Position numbers and translations under genes: made by a program
Part shown: positions 31,374-41,832 of the stretch, piece after piece
How the letters are laid out: every line of letters begins with the position of its first letter
How positions within the stretch are numbered: position 1 is the first letter of the stretch
Notes under the pieces: generated by a model
The model's database searches: none
The model's input: only the letters and a program-made list of their open reading frames with translations
Told to the model about the DNA's origin: nothing
Assembly: GCA_036971615.1 (NCBI GenBank)
Contig: JAYKKR010000026.1
Span: 1 to 64,000 of the forward strand
Reading direction: 5' to 3'
Origin: Amyloporia xantha
Lineage: Eukaryota > Basidiomycota > Agaricomycetes > Polyporales > Adustoporiaceae
Length of the DNA: 64,000 nt

Positions 31374-33488
31374 TCATAACCCCGCTGCAGATTTCAGCGC
31401 CGCGAAGTTCGGCGTGCCGAGACCGGTGACCTACATGCAAGCGGGTCAGTACAGATCCGTGAAGCACAGCGACAGTAACACGACAACGCACCGGATCCCA
31501 GCCCTTCGTGGCCGAGAAGCCATTCGTGTTGCACCCAGGGTTATCTCCGCTTGTCACATCGTTCAACGCGCTGCTTGCCGTGCTATACAACCACGGGTTC
31601 AAGAACCCAAGCGTGCTCTTGCCCGCTGCGATGAGCTCGTCGTTGATCAGCGCAATCACGCTCGCGAAGGTCGGGCTCGCGCAGCTCGTCCCATCGACCG
31701 TGCCGAGCTGACTGTCGACGTAGATCTCAAAGTTCTCGCCCTGCGTGCTCACGTCGGGGTACCCGCGGCCGGACGCGTTGTACAATCCCTGATTCGTGCT
31801 TCCAATCGAGGACAGGAACGACGATACCGCAGATGACTGGTACGAGGGCACTCCCCAGTAGTTGGAGAAGCCGCCGGCTGAGAAGTCAGCGGCTGTCTCG
31901 GGCGAGGTGCCGGTAGTAGCGCCGACAGAGGTCAGGCTGCGCATACAGCATACAATCAGAGAAGCAGAGGCAAGAGGCAAGGAAAGACGTACTAAGGGCA
32001 GCCAGAGGGGAACGTAGGCACAAAGTCAGTGCAAGACTGACTCTGCGAGCCAGAGACACCACCATCGCCAGACGCGAACAAAATGGAGACGCCGCGGGCA
32101 CCGAGCTGTGCATAAGCATTGCACAAGTTGCTGCGAGGGTGTTCCGGTCAGTAGTTGTGGAAAACGACATAGACCAGCACTCACTCTGCCATGTCGATCG
32201 GGATGTCTGCCTCGTTGTCGCCGTAGCTCGTCGTGAGCACCTGTGGCGGGGCGTTCTCGTCGAGCAAGTAGTTGATGATGTCCAGGAAGCCGCCGAGGTC
32301 TCCGTCCTGGTTGTTCTCGCCAACAGAGATGAACGTGACCGGAACGGATGTCGCGAGGCCGACAGTGTACTGCGTGTCAAGGTTCTGCAGCCGCGAATAG
32401 GGTTTGTTAGTAGATGTTGACTGATAAACAGGGAACGACTTGCAGCTTCGTCGCCTGCATCGGAACCGCTCTGAGGGTTCGAACCGCCGTCGAGCGTCTC
32501 GAGGGAGAAGGTCGTGGTATCGGACATATCCGTCCTGTACTTCTTCAGGAATTTCTGGAGAGACACGGTGCCATCAGCGCTCTCGATATAAACACCCAAT
32601 GGCCCAACCCTTCATTCACAAATCAGGATGTAAAGCGCACGTACCTCAAGGTCGGCCTTGTTCGCGTATTGCTCAATGAACGCGCTGACGCCGAGCGTGT
32701 TTGATGACTGGGTAGCCGGGCTAGTGGGGATACCGTAGAGCGACTGCAGACATGCAGGGGTGACGGTCGAGCCACACGAAGAGGCGTCCGAGCTCAGGGA
32801 GGAAGACGCAGCCTTGAAGACGGGCTTGGGCGAGTTGCTGGATGGGAAGCTGCGGTAGTGAGATGACTAGGTCAGTATTTCTCCATCGGAAATCGTGCAC
32901 AAAAAGACTCACGTCGTCGTCGGGTAGACGACCTTTAGGTGGCCTAGAAGCTCCTGGGGGACGGAGTACGACAGGGTACGGATGGTCTGTTTTCCGGTGG
33001 TGTCGTGGGTATAGACATTGTACTGGGCATCAAAGAGGTCGTTCGCCTGGCTGACCGGCACGGAGAAGCCATACCAGTCGCCGGCGGGAGTCAACGAGGT
33101 CGCGTTAATGCCGTTCGACTGCAGCCATGCGGTGATGGCGGCAGTGGTGTCGTCAGCGGGAGCCACGAATTGGGCAGCCTGCGTTGCGATTAGATTTACG
33201 GTAAGCAAGAAAGTGCATGCGAGAAGACATACCTCCTCCTTGGAGAGATGCTGTCCGTAGTTGGGGCTGGACGGCGTGCTCACGTCGTAGAGGGCCTGTT
33301 CGAGCCCTGCAGGATTGCTCTGGGCGAGAGCAATACGCAGGTTGAGGACAGTGTCAGGCGACGGGGCTCCGGCGAGGGTGTACCCGGCGGGGGCTATCCC
33401 TGCGAGTGTGTACATGCATGTTGCGAGCGAGGGGATTAGCCAGCGCAAGGGAGAAGAGCGAGGCGACGAGGACGCCGGCGGAGAGCAT
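31374..33488 (-). CDS. Tripeptidyl peptidase, sedolisin family S53 (copy 2), frame break near start
   Basis: Paralogue of the 25.8-28.0 kb gene. ATG at 33488 gives MLSAGVLVASLFSLALANPL, a good signal peptide. The frame then breaks: a five-G run (plus strand, near 33388-33392) would need six to continue into the propeptide AGYTLAGAPSPDTVLNLRIA, as copy 1 does (RRDSPPRGFSL). Downstream everything is intact: catalytic Glu/Asp in DEA-NLDTQYTVGLA, Asp in FASGDGGVSG, Ser in VDGTSCASPTFASV, and the C-terminus GLGTPNFAALKSAAGL ending at 31374-31376. One intron (32385-32443) has a GCAAGT donor, a GC-AG intron. Either a very recent pseudogene or a homopolymer error. Confidence 0.88.
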
Positions 33489-33584
33489 GGTGCTTGTGGG
33501 GCCGAAAGCCTAGCTCGAAGTGCAGTACAGGGGGGAAGGGAGCGGAGAGCGAACGCCTTGAAGAAATGGGCAAGAATATGGCAT

Positions 33585-33592
33585 TATTTATA
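33585..33592 (-). promoter_or_regulatory. Candidate TATA box of tripeptidyl peptidase copy 2
   Basis: TATAAATA on the minus strand, about 100 bp before the start codon, a plausible distance for a fungal promoter with a short leader. Confidence 0.4.
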
Positions 33593-33599
33593 CAGTGAG

Positions 33600-34384
33600 G
33601 GGCGGTGAAGTCGGGAACCGAGGAGAGGATCATGCGCAGGACGATAAGCATGCATGTCGGGAAGACAAGAGGGTCGCGCTAGAAACGAGATCTTCTGCAC
33701 GCTAGAAGGCAGCGAGCACGAGATAGAATCTGGGGAATGTGTGAGAGCACACGAGAGCACATAAGGTCGGCTGGAAAGAGCAGTCTGCAAGTCCCATATA
33801 TGTCGTCAAACATATCGTCAAACATAGTGGCCATGGCCCGTGTGCACGCCCGCCGGTCGACGATCCTGCTATTCAGTGCCAAGATCTGGATCTGAGTCGC
33901 AGCGCGTCATACACGTGGCTCGCTGTCGCATGGCCATAAGCGCTCGCTGGCCAACACTGTTGTTGCTTAGCCACCAACCGAATGCTTACATCCGGCACTC
34001 CTCGGACCATAAACCTCATCAACGGTGTGCAACTCCTTGGCTTGCCTTACTTATCGCCATCGCCACACGCACCGCCCTCACCGCTACTTCATTCCTTTCT
34101 TGCCCTCGTCATGCGTCTCCTGACATCTTCACCTCATGCTTGATCCGATTCTTGCCTCGTTAAGAGCTCATCCATGCGTTGACTCCACTTCTCCGAGTGA
34201 TCTCTCTTTAGGATGAGATGTACCCGCTTTCTCCCTCTGTACCGTTCATTACCCTGCCAAGATCTACAGCGGGTATGAAACATGATAGGCATACGGTCAG
34301 CTGCACACAGAAGGCGGACAGCTCGGGTCACCGCGCGCAACATGCTCGCTCTCTGTATATCGCCGCTCATGCACAACGCATGGC
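33600..34384. other. Intergenic, no gene seen
   Basis: Open frames in this stretch start with GTG or show no protein-like features. No repeat recognised. Confidence 0.5.
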
Positions 34385-35164
34385 TTACCCTCGTCTAGCC
34401 CCATGGCGCTGTTTCGAGATGTACTTCCTCCACCGCTGCACGTCTTCTCGCTCCATAAGTCTCTCGACTGTGTAAAACTCCTTAGCAAGCTCTTCGTTAC
34501 TCGCGACTTGATGGACAGTTGAATGGCACGGTCTGCGAGATATGTAGCGCATGTGACAGCGATGATCAGTTCAGCGTGTCTCTCAGCCACACGCACAAGA
34601 TAAATTCGACACGAGACAATGCTAACGTACGCACCTGCAGAGCCAAGCGACCGAGTTGAGCATGGCTTGCGGATGCCACTTCCTCCGGAGCACCTTGGCG
34701 TGCACCTGGCGAGGGATGAGGTGATGGTACGTCAGCGGCACGCTGCGTTCGCAGATCTCGCACGCGGACGCGCGCGTCCGAGGCCACACTGGCGGCGGCG
34801 CACACGCCTCCGCGACGTAGTCCACGAGGACTTTGCGCAAGAAGGCGAGCGCGTCGTCCGCGTCATCGACGATCCCGCAGGAGACGAGCGTGTCGGTGAA
34901 CGAGAGTGGTATGTGTTCGAGCGGGAGGGCGTCGATGTCCGGAAGGTCCGTGCGCGTCTCGAACGTCGCAGAAGTGAGGAACGTAGGCAGCGTGGGCCAC
35001 ACTTCGGACGCGAGGTAGGAGGTGAAGTCACCCAACGGAGAACCTGATGGGGTGCCGATGTCAGCACCGTTGGATGTGTCGACAATCCCGGGCTGGGCGA
35101 GTATGCGACGTGCGAGACAGTGCTCGAAGGAGGCATAACTGGTAGACAGCATGGAATCGGACAT
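34385..35164 (-). CDS. HNH-nuclease-like protein, 225 aa, two exons
   Basis: Exons 35164-34635 and 34532-34385, intron 34533-34634 (GTGCGT...TCGCAG), frame kept across AG|A. The start MSDSMLSTSYASFEHCLARR is the first ATG before the conserved region. The C-terminal half has the HNH-type zinc and metal motif CEIC-ERSVPLTYHHLIPR, then WLCRPCH and VHQVASNEELAKEF. That is the CxxC...HH...CxxCH arrangement of fungal HNH-like proteins. It ends EDVQRWRKYISKQRHGARRG. Whether it cuts nucleic acid is unknown; the family in Agaricomycetes is mostly uncharacterised. Confidence 0.75.
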
Positions 35165-36132
35165 TGAGATACTATTGATGTTCGATGCGAGACGTAAGCG
35201 CAAGACTAAGTCTATAGTACTGACTAGAGTGAGTTGGGACTCATGAGTCGGGTGGCCGAAGTGTCTGAGCGGGAGTAATTGTAGATTGCGTATGAGGCTA
35301 AAGTGTACATGGGGAACGGTCAAGATCTAACCAGAGTCTATCGCCGACGTCTCCATCTGGTGTGAATCCCTAGGCCTGAGACATCTCGACAGCATGCGTG
35401 TCTCCTCTCTACTATGATTCTGTCGTTTCTTTGCACTGTATACCAGCTCACTCGCTCGACTATGGATCGTTTATCCTAGTATGAATCCAATCGTGACTGC
35501 CAAATTAATATTCGAAAACGCAAAACTCTGGGAGGTTGGCGGCTACTCGCAAGTCTTGTGGTCTAGCAGGATTTCATACTAGTTGCCTTGCGACCCCTTG
35601 ACAGAGTACATTGCGAACTGATCTGGCCAGGAGGAGCACTCGCCCTTTGCACCACTCTGACTCTACACAGGTCTCACCGTGGCGGACTCGCCGCCGACGA
35701 TCATATTGCGCAAGAATGGTCGACCTGTTATCTGCACATTCTGCACATTGCTCCTATGAATGCACATCCGTCCTGTACAGGCATGTGACATGTACACCTC
35801 TCAGAGATGCCCGAGGGGTCGTGGGGTTTGTTTACCTCCTATTCAGCTAGAAGGTTGGTAGCAGCCGACCGAGGATCGACTCAAAAAACCATCTCCCGAC
35901 TTTTAAGGTTATGACCGATCGTCTTACTGACAAGCCGCCGATTACCCGCCCGCTTCATCAATGAGGCATCCTCAGCTGATCAGGTCGGAACGCTTGTGCT
36001 GACCAAACTATTTTCAAGCTTTCGATCGGGGAGAAAGGGGGACAGCAAAGTCCTAAAGAGGGCCGAACGAGCAAAGGCTCCATCTCAACAGGACGACGAC
36101 GACGCAAGAAGAGGTCCCTCGTTCTCGGTAAG
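35165..36132. other. Intergenic, no gene seen
   Basis: Nothing firm. A tRNA-like A-box TGGTCTAGCAGG at about 35559-35570 lacks a B-box and a foldable partner. Confidence 0.5.
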
Positions 36133-36669
36133 ATGGCCGACCAGATTCCGCCCGCCGACCAATGGGTGACAGGGAATGGTGAGCCTCTCGCGCTATATTC
36201 GTCCGCGTGGGCCAGATCGAACGAATACTCACCATTTGTCCGCACAGAACCGATGACTCTGAAGCAGGAACGAAAGCTCAGCAGAGAAGCCGACCGGACG
36301 AACACGTATATCCCCTTTCTCCACGACCCGACGCAGCACCGTGTGTTGTCAAAGAGGGAAGCGTCGGACCTGATCAGTATGCTCGTCAACGACGACATTC
36401 CTACTCCGCAATACCTTGCTACTCTTGGCAATGCCGATGTAAGCTATACAGCCCTTCGAGACCCAGACAACCGCTCAATGCAGATGCAATTGCACAATTT
36501 GCAGACAAGCAATCCGCTGGAATGGCCCAATGCCAACCTTCCCGCGACTGCTGGACAAAGGCAATGCGTTGCAAATATGTTCAATATACCACTTGATAAT
36601 CTGGTGCCCGATTTAACGTTGGGAGAGGCCGCTGTATGGATTAGATTTGGGCGTTCCCGTGGCCAGTAG
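36133..36669 (+). CDS. Small protein with two DUF3072-like modules
   Basis: ATG at 36133 (MADQIPPADQWVTGN). Two in-frame introns are likely: one from GTGAGC near 36180 to CGCACAG, and a 45-nt one, GTAAGC...AATGCAG, ending just before 36481. Both have lengths divisible by three, so the unspliced frame is also open. The spliced protein has EPMTLKQERKLSREAD...LSKREASDLISML and a second similar module, ATAGQRQCVANMF...LTLGEAAVWI. That layout (short helical pair, then L-T/S-K-x-E-A-S) resembles DUF3072; the match is from memory and weak. Ends at TAG 36667-36669. Confidence 0.6.
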   Translation: MADQIPPADQWVTGNGEPLALYSSAWARSNEYSPFVRTEPMTLKQERKLSREADRTNTYIPFLHDPTQHRVLSKREASDLISMLVNDDIPTPQYLATLGNADVSYTALRDPDNRSMQMQLHNLQTSNPLEWPNANLPATAGQRQCVANMFNIPLDNLVPDLTLGEAAVWIRFGRSRGQ

Positions 36670-37187
36670 TGTGAGCACATGTACCCTGATACTGATCCAC
36701 CGTGTCCACTATTCCTTCGGGATATAAACATAGCAGATGTTATAGGAAGTTTGCATCGCCCTGATCAAGCATACCCAAATCACTTTTCCGAGTTGATTGG
36801 CCGTTACAACGGCAGGTAAGAAATTGCTCAGGATCCCGACTGTTCATCACTTGGAGTGAAGCTCTCCTGTAAATGGTTTAACCAACTTGGCCGAATATGA
36901 AGTGGCTATCGTCAAATCCGCTGTACACATTCCATATGATGTTATTCCTCTTCGCATCACTTTGGATCTGATAATCCTCATTTACTAAACACACAGCGTG
37001 TCTCCATGTTTGCGCATAGATCATCATGCCAAGAAGTGGTACCTAGTCTGCATTACAGCAGGTTGCCACACCAGATTCGGACATCTTTGGACGCAAGTGC
37101 AAGTAGTCTCGTGTATTTGTAAACTTCAGATAAGGTTGGACTTATTCTTGAATTATTGCAACTCATTGACCGTTAATCTTGCTAAAA
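36670..37187. other. Intergenic, no gene seen
   Basis: Nothing recognisable beyond short open frames. Confidence 0.4.
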
Positions 37188-37832
37188 TGAATATTTTTCC
37201 AGTCATGCTATTTATTGTCGTCGCCATGGGGCTCCGCGATATACAAGTCACTTCGCAAGTGGCCCTCGGGGCCACCGACGTGATAGGAGGAAGATGTGGC
37301 CCATTCCCGCTAGACAAGATAAAAAGATGCCGGCCACACTGTTTGACTGGGTATAATCGTCTCTCTATCCTCATCCCGACCTTGTTTGCATCTCTTCGTG
37401 CTTGGCATCTTCGTTCTGTTGATATGGTGCAGGCATTTCTCTCCGTCGTGCAATACCAATCACCCCACGGCGGTTGTGGCCATTGGGCGTTTTTATCTCG
37501 AGGAAGTGGACAATCTAGACACGGAGAGCTACATCTTTCAGGCGCAAAACCGTACGGGAAAGTGGCAAGTCGAAGAACTTACATCTGTCGACCCTACCTC
37601 AAGCAGTAGATATATCCGATCCGTATCGTTCATCCAACCCATCGACGGAATGGAGGCTTTACTTCGGATTAAAGACATTATACGCAACCAACCATTGTCC
37701 GATCAGCCTCAATGGAGTTGTCAAGATTGGATCCTGGAAACCATTGATACTCTGCACGACGAAGAGGCAATTGATGACTATGAGTATTGCGAAGTGAAAG
37801 AAACTCTCGAGGCCGACTATAGACACTTCTAA
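37188..37832 (+). CDS. Possible secreted or unknown small protein, model ambiguous
   Basis: Two readings exist. (1) ATG 37188 with a signal-peptide-like start (MNIFPVMLFIVVAMGLRDIQ), an intron GTATAA...GTGCAG ending near 37431, and a frame running through FYLEEVDNLDTESYIFQ to TAA at 37830-37832. (2) The downstream exon read in the other frame gives VVQYQSPHGGCGHWAF, which looks like the start of a fungal family with a conserved HWA motif; this joins the same C-terminal half only if one T is removed from TTTTT near 37490. The C-terminal half (WQVEELTSVDPTSSSRYI, then QWSCQDWILETIDTLHDEEA) is coding in both. Function unknown. Confidence 0.5.
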
Positions 37833-38276
37833 TATTCAGGTCAGAATAGCCCCTTACTTAACTCGCTGTTTTGACTTAACTTCTGCCTTCTTAACGTCTA
37901 GGTACCGGGTCGTGAGTGGATACTTCTCATGACAGACTTACCCATGCTTGTCAATATTTTGTTCCTGGTGCAGGTAGCACTTACTCGAGTTTCTTAGTTG
38001 TCCTCCACTGTATGTATACTCTATTCATCACTATAATCAAAATCATTGTCACGTAATGATGTTGCATTAGTCCTGTTCACGCTGCTTTACTGAAGCAGGT
38101 AAAAACATTTATTCACTATGTCAATTAGGAGAAGCTCACGATACATAGCTGAGATAATGATACAGTATTTGGCAATATAATATCAACCAGATACAAGGCG
38201 ACAAGTGGTCGAGGACGTAGTACATGTGAGGATAGAAGCAAAACGGTAACCTGACTGAGTGAAAGTAAACCGACAA
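37833..38276. other. Intergenic, convergent 3' ends
   Basis: No gene or repeat recognised. Confidence 0.5.
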
Positions 38277-39567
38277 TCAGCTCCTCATTGACTGTTCCAC
38301 AACTCGACGTTCCACCACCTCACGGTCATAGCCAAGAATGGCGTCGGGAAGAGAGTCCCACCAGTCACTCTCGTCATTACCGCCTCTCGTGTTGAGCGCT
38401 CTATACATCTCCCAGTACTCCGGATACCAACCGCCCATCTCCCAGTCGATTATCCCGGATATCGTCAGTTTTCCCTCAGGATCATCAACCACCATGATAT
38501 TGCGTGGATGCAAGTCACCATGACTGAGCACGACACGATATTCGTCCTTCAGGACTGAGCGGAGCCACCGTAGATAACTGTCAGAGACGCCGGGAAGAGG
38601 TCTCGACACGATGAAGTCGTGGAATGCCGATACGGTGCAGATGTCTGGAGCGCTCACGAATACCGTCATTGATGAGTGTTTACAGACATGCGGCACAGAC
38701 AGGCTGCCCAGTGGCGTTGGGAAGGTATACGGAATTTGACGCAGTTCACGGACCATGGCATTGAGTTGCGATCGAATAGATATCTTCTCGTCGTCAGTGA
38801 GCGTTGGCCATCGAGTCTCCAGCGTTTGGCCTGGTATGAAAGTGGAGAACACATACGTAATCGCATCAATGGCGACTGTCCCTAGAGGCTTAGGAACGGG
38901 TATAGACGTATGCGACGCCACATACTCGAGAATGCTTGCCTCGTCATGCGCGACGGTACGGCCATACTTGACGACAATATCGTTTGTAAGACGTATGACG
39001 GTTCGCGTCTTCCCAGAGAAAAGACATTCTCCTCGATGAAGCAACCGGGAAAGGTTACAGCGCAGCAAGGAGGGCACGTCCATCATAATGGTAGATCCTT
39101 TGTCTGTAAGGAGCGAGAGAACAGATGGTGACAAGGAGGCGAGTATAACAGGGATGGAGGAAAGATCCACAACACCGTGTCCACTGTTCGACTTTTCTTT
39201 CGGAGGCAGGTTGATCCTTTTCAGAGGTCTGCTTGGTACTGTGGTAAGAGCAATGAGCTCCCACATGCTAAGGAAGAGGAAGAAAAGGAGGCATCTTACT
39301 CGACGCGCGTTTTTCTGCAGTTTTGCGGGCAGAGGCAAGTCTACGATGATAAGATTGTAGTGCCTCATTCACCACTTCTTCGAAGTCAGCAACAGGATTT
39401 TTCTGAATAGCATTATGGATCTGCTTTGCAACGAATCGATTCACTTCTTGACGGACTCGCTCCAGAACGATATGCTGCTTTTCTGTCAACAAGGAGCTTC
39501 CACTACTCGAGGGTGTGTCCCGCATAGATGCTTCGGTCGAGGAAGAAGGTTTGACGATGGCCGACAT
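38277..39567 (-). CDS. Aminoglycoside phosphotransferase-like kinase, 409 aa
   Basis: Protein-kinase-like fold of the APH family (PF01636), common and expanded in Agaricomycetes; the substrate is unknown. Exons 39567-39300 and 39238-38277, intron 39239-39299 (GTAAGA...CCACAG), giving 409 residues. The N-terminal 90 residues are helical and charged (LTEKQHIVLERVRQEVNRFV). The kinase core follows: IRLTNDIVVKYGR (ATP-binding Lys), DEASILEYVASHTSIPVPKP, catalytic loop VVLSHGDLHPRNIMV and metal-binding SGIIDWEMGGWYPEYWEMYR. All key residues are present, so it should be active. The first exon could be a separate N-terminal domain fused to the kinase. Confidence 0.85.
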
Positions 39568-39827
39568 AAGAAAAAAGAGATAGCACAGGTAGACAGAAGT
39601 TAGTGGCGAGTATGCAGCCGTTAACACGGAGTGGTTGCAGGTCTGACTGAAGGCAATTGCAAGGGTTAAATAGAGACTAACCTCGTAAATGCGGCTTCGA
39701 AACGCGTCCCACCGCGCGTCACGTTATGTCACGTTACCGTGGCCTGACTGGGTGTTGCGGCACCGTTGTGAATTGGAGGCCATTCGTTCTTGGAACTTGG
39801 AGATACGCTCATCATCACAGTACCAAC

Positions 39828-40096
39828 ATGTCTGCCTTCTGCCGTCGAAAACGTCCTGTTGACGAGTCTGAACCTTGTTCATTACCGCCTGCCAAGAGAC
39901 TGAAGACGGGAGTCCACAATTATACGCGTTCAGAACACTCGGGATCGCCAAGTGGTCTGGAGAGTGAGTAGGCCTCAAGAGTCTCTTGAGTAATCCATTA
40001 ACGTGTGATTTGATAGTAGTGAAGGAGCACGGACTCTGCAGACTCGGAAATTTTAGGCAGAGATGGCGAGGTCTGGACAACATCACTGAAATGGTA
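39828..40096 (+). CDS. Hypothetical short ORF or 5' exon
   Basis: ATG 39828 opens MSAFCRRKRPVDESEPCSLP followed by PAKRLKTGVHNYTRSEHSGS, with a nuclear-localisation-like PPAKRLK. A GTGAGT donor near 39963 may join VKEHGLCRLGNFRQRWRGLD (to about 40096). No stop-terminated complete model was reached; it may belong to no gene or to the esterase downstream. Confidence 0.3.
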
Positions 40097-40105
40097 GTCT
40101 TGTGA

Positions 40106-41108
40106 GTCGCCCAAGCAGCCGTCCTCCGCGACATACCCGCCCAAAAGCTGTTTCGAATTTGCATTCAATATTGGCAATCTAATGGAGTTCTCGTATATAG
40201 TGGCGACTCGACGACATGTTTCGGCGATTCCACAACATGGGTATGTGGCATACCTCATCCATATCACATTTATACGACGCAATTAGATTTCAGTTAGGTC
40301 ATTTTCTGGCGTCTGTCAATACAACAAGATCAGTCGGTTCGCCTCCGATGAAAGTCTCTACCTATGCGTTTCCTGGAGCTACTGTAGAAGATGACCTTAG
40401 CGACCAGATGGCACAATTCTTTGCTCAATTTCCTGCGAAAAAGTCCCCTCGCTCAAAGCCTCCATTGGACCCAATGCAAACACTCTTTGGTGCTGTCCCT
40501 ATGGCCTCGTTTGTATTGAGTCAATCGTTCATATTTCCATAGTATTCTGGTTGGGTACGAATGACTGTGGGTCAGTGTTGAGGCCCTTTCTAGTGTGTGT
40601 CCCTAACACGATATGCCATCTCGATAGTCAAACACCAGCATCGGACCTTGAAGATATTATAGAAATCCTATTCTCGAATGGCCTCGACGAGCTATACATA
40701 AAGACCGGAGCTCGAAACTTCCTCCTAATTGATGTTCCACCTAAAGACCGATGTCCTAGTGGTGCGTGCACTGTACGATGAATATACCTATGCTTTGTCA
40801 AGCCTCATCCCTGTTCCAGGTCTCAAATCATCCGCTGATTTTTCAGAGCGCTATCGAGAATGGAATAAGGCTATTGAGGTCTCATGCCGAGACATATATA
40901 GAAGAGACGACTCAAGCCACTATCTTTCCTCTTTTCAGCGCATTCTGTCATCACTTCTGTACTTGACGAACCTGCTGAGTTTGACTTCCAGGAGGAGGAT
41001 GCAACCGAGGAAGGCGGAGGGATCTGGCTAGATGAACTACACCTTACGAGCCAGGTCCATGCAATTATTGCCGAGCGATTGGAGAAGATGCTACGTGCGT
41101 ATGGCTAG
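40106..41108 (+). CDS. SGNH/GDSL esterase, CE16-like, with two frame breaks
   Basis: Probable carbohydrate or acetyl esterase of the SGNH hydrolase group. Block I is TTCFGDSTTW (exon ending 40240). After intron 40241-40293 comes STYAFPGATVEDDLSDQM, then FWLGTNDCG (exon 40543-40570) and LYIKTGARNFLLIDVPPKDR. The C-terminus has GIWLDELHLTSQVHAIIAER, giving the catalytic Asp-His pair DELH. The Ser, Asp and His of the triad are thus all visible. Between ERYREWNKAIE and the end the frame shifts twice (near 40881 and 40930), each as one extra base in a GG or CC. The 5' end is unresolved: an in-frame TGA lies at 40103-40105 and no clear ATG was found. No signal peptide seen. Confidence 0.7.
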
Positions 41109-41479
41109 TTCCCTGGGCTCCATATGTGGACTCTGTCACGTCCTCGGGCGCCATGTCACTTTAATGTTTATGTCTCAGCCAGAGTTACCTGTCACTTGTA
41201 GTCTTCGTGCTTGAGATCAAGCATGTATGTATGATTGCAACACGGTTTATCTCAGTGTCGAAATTGGGCCTTCCTCACATGTAGACCAAGCTGCTTCTTT
41301 TGAAATAAATCGTGCCAGACGGACAGTTGATATTTAATTGCGCCGTCCAGTGTAATCATTCCGCGGATTACCGTCATCTATTGCAACCCTTTAGCCATGC
41401 ACACACTAATGGATGGCTTCAGGTCGGCAGTTAAGTGGAAATCAAAAAATAGCTGGTTTTCCTGTTGGTACAAGAACAG
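41109..41479. other. Intergenic, no gene seen
   Basis: Nothing recognisable. Confidence 0.5.
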
Positions 41480-41481
41480 TA

Positions 41482-41657
41482 CAGTAGACAATCTCATAAT
41501 GCATGAGCTCATAATGCATAAAATCTCGTAATGCATAGGCCGGGTCGGGAACCAACCTGGGGTCAGCCACCTATTTGTCAATATGCTCGTGCATAAAATC
41601 TCATAATGCATACGCCAGGTGGGGGACCAACGTGATGCATTATGAGATTGTCTACTG
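41482..41657. mobile_element. 176-bp MITE with TA target duplication
   Basis: Terminal inverted repeats of 23 bp: CAGTAGACAATCTCATAATG at 41482 onward and its complement ending CTACTG at 41657. TA lies on both sides (41480-41481 and 41658-41659). Inside are several direct copies of CTCATAATGCAT. The CAGT start and TA duplication fit a Tc1/mariner-Pogo type non-autonomous element. No transposase. Confidence 0.85.
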
Positions 41658-41832
41658 TATATACAACATGACTATGCAAAGTCCAAAGTTAGTATAGTAA
41701 TTTAAGCACTGCTCTACCTGTACAATAATCGTCATTCATCAGAGGACCTGGACCGTTGTAACAATACGTCAGTCCATCTAGCTTGTGCGTATATAGTATG
41801 TTCGTTATCGTAGTCTGGAGGTACCAGTGCCA

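Noticed and set aside
35553..35610. tRNA-like A-box TGGTCTAGCAGG
   Set aside because: No B-box (GGTTCGANTCC type) at the right distance and no cloverleaf with matching acceptor arm could be formed.
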